Shown piece by piece: positions 23,281 to 27,596 of a DNA stretch of 27,596 bases (the first letter of the stretch is position 1; each line of letters starts with the position of its first letter). The stretch covers positions 1-27,596 of the forward strand of contig JBOFRL010000027.1 of NCBI GenBank assembly GCA_051650965.1. The letters run 5' to 3'. This DNA comes from Enterovibrio sp051650965 (lineage in GTDB: Bacteria > Pseudomonadota > Gammaproteobacteria > Enterobacterales > Vibrionaceae). A model generated the notes under the pieces. The model saw only the letters and a list, made by a program, of their open reading frames with translations, had not been told where the DNA came from and searched no databases. A program made the position numbers and the translations under genes.

Positions 23281-23559
23281 TTAGCGCTTTTTCGCTTTCT
23301 TATCCGCAGCATGGCCACGGTAAGTGCGAGTTGGTGCAAATTCGCCCAGCTTGTGACCGATCATTTCATCAGTGATGAAAACTGGTACGTGCTGACGACC
23401 ATTATGGATAGCGATGGTCAAACCGATCATTTGTGGAATGATCATTGAACGACGGGACCAAGTCTTAACAGGCTTCTTGTCACCGCTTTCCACCGCTTTC
23501 TCTACCTTCTTCAGCAAGTGCAGGTCAATAAAAGGACCTTTCTTGAGAGAACGTGGCAT
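23281..23559 (-). CDS. rpsS: 30S ribosomal protein S19
   Basis: A 92-residue S19 (E. coli 92): MPRSLKKGPFIDLHLLKKVE, WSRRSMIIPQMIGLTIAIHN and GHKLGEFAPTRTYRGHAADK. It forms a complex with S13 in the 30S head. It lies between rplB and rplV. Confidence 0.98.
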   Translation of the reverse strand: MPRSLKKGPFIDLHLLKKVEKAVESGDKKPVKTWSRRSMIIPQMIGLTIAIHNGRQHVPVFITDEMIGHKLGEFAPTRTYRGHAADKKAKKR

Positions 23560-23579
23560 GGCTTATCCTCTGAAATAAA

Positions 23580-24404
23580 TTATTTGTTACGACGACGTAC
23601 GATGTACTTGTCAGTAGATTTGTTCTTGCGAGTCTTGTAACCCTTAGTTGGCATACCCCAAGGTGATACAGGATGACGACCGCCCGAAGTACGACCTTCA
23701 CCACCACCATGTGGGTGATCCACTGGGTTCATCGCCACACCGCGTACGGTAGGACGAACACCACGCCAGCGCGCAGCACCAGCTTTACCAAGTTCACGCA
23801 ACATGTGCTCTGCGTTACCTACTTCACCGATAGTCGCACGACCTTCAGCTAGTACTTTACGCATTTCACCTGAACGCAAACGGATTGTGATGTAAGCACC
23901 ATCACGCGCTACGATTTGGGCATAAGCACCCGCAGAGCGAGCAAGCTGAGCACCTTTTCCTGGCTTCAATTCCACGTTGTGGATAGTTGAACCAACAGGG
24001 ATGTGGCGCATCGGCAACGTGTTACCCGCTTTGATCGGCGCATCAACACCAGATTGAATTTGGTCGCCCGCTTTCAAACCTTTTGGTGCGATGATGTAAC
24101 GACGCTCACCGTCTTTGTACAGAACCAGAGCGATATTCGCGCTACGGTTTGGATCATATTCTAAACGCTCAACAACAGCAGGAATGCCATCTTTGTTGCG
24201 CTTAAAGTCAATCAAACGGTAGTGTTGTTTGTGACCACCGCCAATGTGGCGAACGGTAATACGACCGTTGTTGTTACGACCACCTGTTTTTTGACTTTTC
24301 TCTAACAAGGGTGCGTAAGGCTTACCTTTGTGCAGATCAGCGTTAACAACTTTAACAAGATGACGACGACCCGGTGAAGTAGGCTTACATTTTACAATTG
24401 CCAT
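23580..24404 (-). CDS. rplB: 50S ribosomal protein L2
   Basis: A 274-residue L2 (E. coli 273), one of the most conserved large-subunit proteins, needed for peptidyl transferase assembly. It begins MAIVKCKPTSPGRRHLVKVV, has RRYIIAPKGLKAGDQI and GRATIGEVGNAEHMLRELGK, and carries the signature PVDHPHGGGEGRTSGGRHP with its conserved His. It is 20 bases after rplW. Confidence 0.98.
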   Translation of the reverse strand: MAIVKCKPTSPGRRHLVKVVNADLHKGKPYAPLLEKSQKTGGRNNNGRITVRHIGGGHKQHYRLIDFKRNKDGIPAVVERLEYDPNRSANIALVLYKDGERRYIIAPKGLKAGDQIQSGVDAPIKAGNTLPMRHIPVGSTIHNVELKPGKGAQLARSAGAYAQIVARDGAYITIRLRSGEMRKVLAEGRATIGEVGNAEHMLRELGKAGAARWRGVRPTVRGVAMNPVDHPHGGGEGRTSGGRHPVSPWGMPTKGYKTRKNKSTDKYIVRRRNK

Positions 24405-24423
24405 TTAGTATTACTCCTCCGTC

Positions 24424-24726
24424 TTACTCTGCGCCGCCAGCAAAGTCGATATCTTGACCTTCTTTCAAGATCACATACGCCTTTTTCCAGTCGCTACGGC
24501 GACCTTGACGTAAACCTTGACGCTTGGTCTTACCTTTAACTACCAAGGTATTGACAGACTTCACTTCAACTTCAAGCAATTTTTCAACTGCTGCTTTGAT
24601 CTCTCTTTTTGTCGCATCTTTTGCTACTTTGAAAACAACAGTGTCGTTTTTCTCAGCAGCCATCGTTGCTTTTTCAGAGATATGCGGAGCACGCAAAACT
24701 TTTAGCAGACGCTCTTCTGTGATCAT
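24424..24726 (-). CDS. rplW: 50S ribosomal protein L23
   Basis: A 100-residue L23 (E. coli 100): EERLLKVLRAPHISEKATMA, KREIKAAVEKLLEVEVKSVN and the basic loop KGKTKRQGLRQGRRSDWKKA. It is the main exit-site dock for trigger factor and SRP. Its start overlaps the rplD stop by four bases, indicating translational coupling. Confidence 0.98.
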   Translation of the reverse strand: MITEERLLKVLRAPHISEKATMAAEKNDTVVFKVAKDATKREIKAAVEKLLEVEVKSVNTLVVKGKTKRQGLRQGRRSDWKKAYVILKEGQDIDFAGGAE

Positions 24727-25325
24727 CCTAGCATCTCCTCAATTTGCTTAACTGCAGCAGCAGTCATCACTACTTTGTCGAATGCGATTAGGCTTACAGG
24801 GTCAATACCCGCAGCGTCACGTACGTCTACTTTGTGTAAGTTACGTGCGGCAAGATAAAGATTTACATCCACATCGGCCGTTACGATCAAAGCTTCTGTT
24901 AGAGCCAATTCTTTCAACTTGGCCAGCAAAATTTTTGTTTTTGGCTGTTCTACAGAGAAGTTATCAACCACGATCAAACGATCTTGGCGAACCAACTCAG
25001 ATAGAATGCTCTTTAATGCACCGCGGTACATTTTTTTGTTTACTTTTTGGCTGTGGTCTTGAGGACGCGCAGCAAAAGTAACACCACCAGTACGCCATAG
25101 CGGGCTACGAATAGTACCGGCACGGGCACGACCAGAGCCCTTTTGACGGAAAGGCTTAGCGCCACCGCCTGCAACTTCAGAACGTGTTTTTTGCGCGCGA
25201 GTACCTTGACGGGAACCAGCTGCATAAGCAACAACCACTTGATGAACAAGTGCTTCGTTGAACTCACGACCGAAGGTAGTCTCGGAAACAGTTAGCGCAT
25301 CAGCGCCTTTTACTACCAATTCCAT
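24723..25325 (-). CDS. rplD: 50S ribosomal protein L4
   Basis: A 200-residue L4 (E. coli 201). The tunnel-lining loop is GTRAQKTRSEVAGGGAKPFR followed by QKGSGRARAGTIRSPLWRTG. In E. coli free L4 represses the S10 operon by promoting termination in, and blocking translation from, the leader RNA; the leader at 26299-26525 could serve that role. It starts 17 bases after rplC. Confidence 0.98.
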   Translation of the reverse strand: MELVVKGADALTVSETTFGREFNEALVHQVVVAYAAGSRQGTRAQKTRSEVAGGGAKPFRQKGSGRARAGTIRSPLWRTGGVTFAARPQDHSQKVNKKMYRGALKSILSELVRQDRLIVVDNFSVEQPKTKILLAKLKELALTEALIVTADVDVNLYLAARNLHKVDVRDAAGIDPVSLIAFDKVVMTAAAVKQIEEMLG

Positions 25326-25341
25326 TACTATCTCCTTGACG

Positions 25342-25974
25342 TTACGCTACTTTAACGGCTGGTTTAACGATAACGTTGCTGCCCGTTGCGCCTGGAACTG
25401 CTCCTCGAACAAGGATCAGATTGCGCTCTACGTCAACACGTACGATGTCTAGGTTTTGCACAGTAACGCGCTCAGAACCCATGTGACCGGCCATTTTTTT
25501 GCCTTTGAATACGCGACCTGGAGTTTGGCATTGGCCAATTGAACCTGGAGCGCGGTGAGACAAAGAGTTACCATGCGTCATATCTTGGGTGCGGAAGTTC
25601 CAACGCTTAACAGCGCCTTGGAAGCCTTTACCTTTTGATGTGCCCGTAACGTCTACTTTTTTGATTTCAGCAAACAACGCAACAGTCAGTTCAGAACCAA
25701 CGTCGAATTGCTCACCCTCTTGTAGGCGAAATTCCCACAAACCACGACCTGCCGCAACACCTGCTTTAGCAAAGTGTCCAGCTTCAGGCTTAGTTACGCG
25801 ATTTGCTTTTTTCGTGCCTGTAGTAACTTGAACAGCAGAGTAACCATCTACATCAAGTGTACGCACTTGAGTAACACGGTTTGCTTCTACTTCGATAACG
25901 GTAACAGGGATTGACTCGCCTTCTTCAGTGAAGATGCGTGTCATGCCTACTTTACGACCGATTAGCTGACTCAT
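25342..25974 (-). CDS. rplC: 50S ribosomal protein L3
   Basis: A 210-residue L3 (E. coli 209): MSQLIGRKVGMTRIFTEEGE, FQGAVKRWNFRTQDMTHGNS and APGSIGQCQTPGRVFKGKKM. The Gln in GSIGQ is the residue methylated by PrmB in E. coli. L3 initiates 50S assembly and reaches the peptidyl transferase centre. Confidence 0.98.
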   Translation of the reverse strand: MSQLIGRKVGMTRIFTEEGESIPVTVIEVEANRVTQVRTLDVDGYSAVQVTTGTKKANRVTKPEAGHFAKAGVAAGRGLWEFRLQEGEQFDVGSELTVALFAEIKKVDVTGTSKGKGFQGAVKRWNFRTQDMTHGNSLSHRAPGSIGQCQTPGRVFKGKKMAGHMGSERVTVQNLDIVRVDVERNLILVRGAVPGATGSNVIVKPAVKVA

Positions 25975-25986
25975 ATTCTACTCTCC

Positions 25987-26298
25987 CTAACCCAGGCTGA
26001 TCTGAACATCAACACCTGCAGCAAGATCTAAGCGCATCAGAGCGTCAACAGTTTTATCTGTTGGCTCAACGATATCGATAAGACGCTTGTGGGTACGAAT
26101 TTCGTACTGATCACGGGCAGATTTATTTACGTGAGGAGAGATAAGAACAGTAAAACGCTCTTTACGCGTTGGAAGTGGGATTGGCCCACGAACTTGAGCG
26201 CCAGTGCGCTTAGCGGTTTCAACGATTTCCGCCGTAGACTGATCGATCAAACGATGATCAAACGCCTTTAAGCGAATACGAATACGTTGCTTCTGCAT
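25987..26298 (-). CDS. rpsJ: 30S ribosomal protein S10 (NusE)
   Basis: A 103-residue S10 (E. coli 103) from the ATG at 26298 (MQKQRIRIRLKAFDHRLIDQ), with GGAG nine bases upstream. The frame opens five codons earlier, without family support. PLPTRKERFTVLISPHVNKS and the C-terminal AGVDVQISLG are conserved. Besides its 30S role, S10 pairs with NusB in transcription antitermination. It is the first gene of the S10 operon. Confidence 0.98.
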   Translation of the reverse strand: MQKQRIRIRLKAFDHRLIDQSTAEIVETAKRTGAQVRGPIPLPTRKERFTVLISPHVNKSARDQYEIRTHKRLIDIVEPTDKTVDALMRLDLAAGVDVQISLG

Positions 26299-26525
26299 GA
26301 GACAGAGCTCCAATTAAAATAACACAAACAATATCACCACTCATCATCGCTAAGCGCGAGAGAATGCTGATTGATTTATGTGAAACCGTAGCACCCATAT
26401 CGGATGCATTGTCAGCCACCTACGTGACTAAGAACATAAGCGGAGTATACATTACCGGCAAATATGCTTTGCCTTCCTCTTTGCTCATTGGTTCACAACT
26501 CTTGTAACGGCATCGCCGTACAGTG
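26299..26525 (-). promoter_or_regulatory. S10-operon leader RNA, probable L4 autoregulatory region
   Basis: About 230 untranslated bases separate the predicted transcription start (near 26525) from rpsJ. The minus-strand RNA can form ACGGC/GCCGT close to the start (about 26519-26507), AGTCAC/GTGGCT (26429-26414, loop GTAG) and GCATCC/GGGTGC (26407-26391, loop GATAT). E. coli has a comparable long leader through which L4 controls transcription and translation. I could not confirm the L4-responsive HD/HE stems by alignment. Confidence 0.6.
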
Positions 26526-26531
26526 CGAAGG

Positions 26532-26559
26532 ATTATACCGATCTGATAACGGGTTACAA
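26532..26559 (-). promoter_or_regulatory. sigma-70 promoter of the S10 operon
   Basis: On the minus strand TTGTAA (26559-26554) and a perfect TATAAT (26537-26532) are 16 bases apart. This is the best promoter match in the window and drives the ribosomal cluster. Confidence 0.85.
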
Positions 26560-26656
26560 GTGATATTCTTGCTCGGCGGTAAAAAAAATCTTTCCGTTAT
26601 AAGATCAGTGAGTGCAGGTAAAAAGTAGACGGATAAATTTGCAATCGAGCCGCGGT

Positions 26657-27139
26657 TTATTTTTCTTTCGGCGGTAAAATGCGATTTGCGCCAACAACGC
26701 GGTGACCTGCGGGAACAGACTTAGTCACCACCGCGTTAGCGCCAATGGTCACGTCATCCCCGATCTCAATGTCGCCAAGCACTTTCGCACCAGCAAAAAT
26801 ATGTACGTTATTGCCAATTTTTGGCATTGGGCTGCTCGGATGGACGGAGCCAATCGTAACGTTTTGTAGGATCGTTACATTTTTCCCAATTCGTACATCT
26901 TCTCCGATCACAATACCGATGGGATGCGGAAAAATCACGCTTTCATCAAGCTGCGCACATTCGCTAATTTCGCAGTTAAATTTTTGATAGATCTTTCGAT
27001 GTAGACAACGGGCTAGCTTATGCTTGTTGCGACAGCGCTGCATCAAAATGACACCTGCGCGGATCTGCGTACGGTAGTTGCTGCTGGTTAGCCAAATATA
27101 GATAAGTCTGGTATTTGACGAGCTTGCTAAAATCCTCAT
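26657..27139 (-). CDS. Hexapeptide-repeat O-acetyltransferase, serine-acetyltransferase-like
   Basis: A 160-residue left-handed beta-helix acyltransferase. Residues 57-155 carry repeating [LIV]-G-x-x hexapeptides: HPIGIVIGEDVRIGKNVTIL, then IGNNVHIFAGAKVLGDIEIG and GANAVVTKSVPAGHRVVG. This matches the catalytic C-terminal half of CysE-type serine acetyltransferases, with His72 as the likely catalytic base. The large N-terminal helical domain of CysE is missing; instead there are about 55 basic residues, so it may acetylate a sugar or another small molecule (WcaB/EpsC-like). The ATG at 27139, after AGGGGA, is preferred to a GTG at 27154. It sits alone between tuf and the S10 promoter. Confidence 0.82.
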   Translation of the reverse strand: MRILASSSNTRLIYIWLTSSNYRTQIRAGVILMQRCRNKHKLARCLHRKIYQKFNCEISECAQLDESVIFPHPIGIVIGEDVRIGKNVTILQNVTIGSVHPSSPMPKIGNNVHIFAGAKVLGDIEIGDDVTIGANAVVTKSVPAGHRVVGANRILPPKEK

Positions 27140-27275
27140 ATTTCCCCTGACCACATAAACAGTGAATTTGATGGAATCGGGTAATAGTGACGAGATGAAG
27201 CTTCACCGTCAAATTAACATTAGATTACCATTTTGTAAGAAACGCTAAAACGCAAGAGCTAAAAATTCAAACAAC

Positions 27276-27302
27276 AAAAAAGGCGCCGCAGCGCCTTTTT
27301 TT
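27276..27302 (-). terminator. Terminator of tuf
   Basis: An 11-bp stem AAAAAAGGCGC/GCGCCTTTTTT with a 4-base loop lies 17 bases after the tuf stop on the minus strand, with TTTTTTG following. The acetyltransferase gene is therefore not simply a tuf operon member. Confidence 0.87.
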
Positions 27303-27318
27303 ACATCAATGTAGTCAA

Positions 27319-27596
27319 TTACTTGATGATTTTCGCAACAACGCCGGCGCCTACTGTACGGCCGCCTTCACGGATTGCAAAACGTAGACCTTCATCCATC
27401 GCGATAGGCGCGATCAGAGTGATCACCATCTTGATGTTGTCGCCAGGCATAACCATCTCAACGCCTTCTGGCAGTTCAACAGTACCAGTCACGTCAGTTG
27501 TACGGAAGTAGAACTGTGGACGGTAGCCTTTGAAGAATGGAGTGTGACGTCCGCCTTCGTCTTTTGACAATACGTAAACTTCTGACTCGAACACTG
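27319..27596 (-). CDS. tuf: Elongation factor Tu, C-terminal part (runs off the window)
   Basis: The last 92 or so codons of EF-Tu (full length about 394), covering domain 3: FESEVYVLSKDEGGRHTPFF, GYRPQFYFRTTDVTGTVELP, MVMPGDNIKMVITLIAPIAM and RFAIREGGRTVGAGVVAKI. EF-Tu delivers aminoacyl-tRNA to the ribosome as a GTP complex; this domain contacts tRNA, EF-Ts and kirromycin. The codon that looks like a start near 27594 is an internal Val. Gammaproteobacteria often have two tuf copies, and the upstream context is not visible, so I do not assign tufA or tufB. Confidence 0.97.
   Translation of the reverse strand, partial: VFESEVYVLSKDEGGRHTPFFKGYRPQFYFRTTDVTGTVELPEGVEMVMPGDNIKMVITLIAPIAMDEGLRFAIREGGRTVGAGVVAKIIK

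Noticed and set aside
26657..27139. Calling the acetyltransferase cysE
   Set aside because: The N-terminal helical domain of CysE is missing and the gene is far from any cysteine-pathway neighbour.
1..27596. CRISPR arrays, tRNA or rRNA genes, prophage integrase
   Set aside because: No regularly spaced direct repeats, cloverleaf sequences, rRNA segments or integrase frames were seen.

Overview
This window reads as a chromosomal segment of a gammaproteobacterium from the enterobacterial/vibrio/shewanella side of the class. The support is the co-occurrence of a CpxR-CpxA-CpxP envelope-stress module, Rsd (anti-sigma-70), a YjaG/DUF416 gene after hemE, TrmL and DusA, plus a ribosomal-protein cluster in E. 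coli order whose protein lengths nearly all match E. coli. I cannot name the genus from sequence alone.

Left part (1-10741). The edge carries the last 34 codons and right end of an IS256-type transposase gene. Next come, mostly on the minus strand, an outer-membrane beta-barrel-like protein, dusA, an outer-membrane lipocalin (Blc type), and a cpxR-cpxA operon with a small bacterial PH-domain gene as its third member. cpxP diverges from cpxR across a shared control region with repeated CpxR half-sites. trmL, tpiA and rsd follow on the minus strand, then hemE and yjaG on the plus strand.

Middle (10742-12610). An AT-rich spacer leads into a 498-codon plus-strand gene unlike anything around it. 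Its product has about 270 residues of Pro/Ser/Ala-rich disordered sequence with SH3-ligand-like and SR/SP-type motifs, followed by a degenerate eukaryotic-type RhoGAP domain. It has no signal peptide and looks like a protein meant to act inside a eukaryotic cell. It sits directly against the end of the ribosomal cluster and is the most interesting item in the window.

Right part (12611-27596). The S10, spc and alpha ribosomal operons run on the minus strand in conventional order: rpsJ-rplC-rplD-rplW-rplB-rpsS-rplV-rpsC-rplP-rpmC-rpsQ, then rplN-rplX-rplE-rpsN-rpsH-rplF-rplR-rpsE-rpmD-rplO-secY-rpmJ, then rpsM-rpsK-rpsD-rpoA-rplQ. The boundaries are visible: a consensus promoter and structured leader before rpsJ, a terminator plus extended -10 promoter between rpsQ and rplN, a structured leader before rpsM, and a strong terminator after rplQ. 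Upstream of rpsJ, a small hexapeptide-repeat acyltransferase gene separates the S10 operon from the 3' end of a tuf gene that runs off the window.

Most of the window is core housekeeping (translation, secretion, haem, glycolysis, tRNA modification, envelope stress). The accessory signals are the transposase remnant, the RhoGAP gene, the PH-domain third gene of the cpx operon and the acyltransferase insertion.
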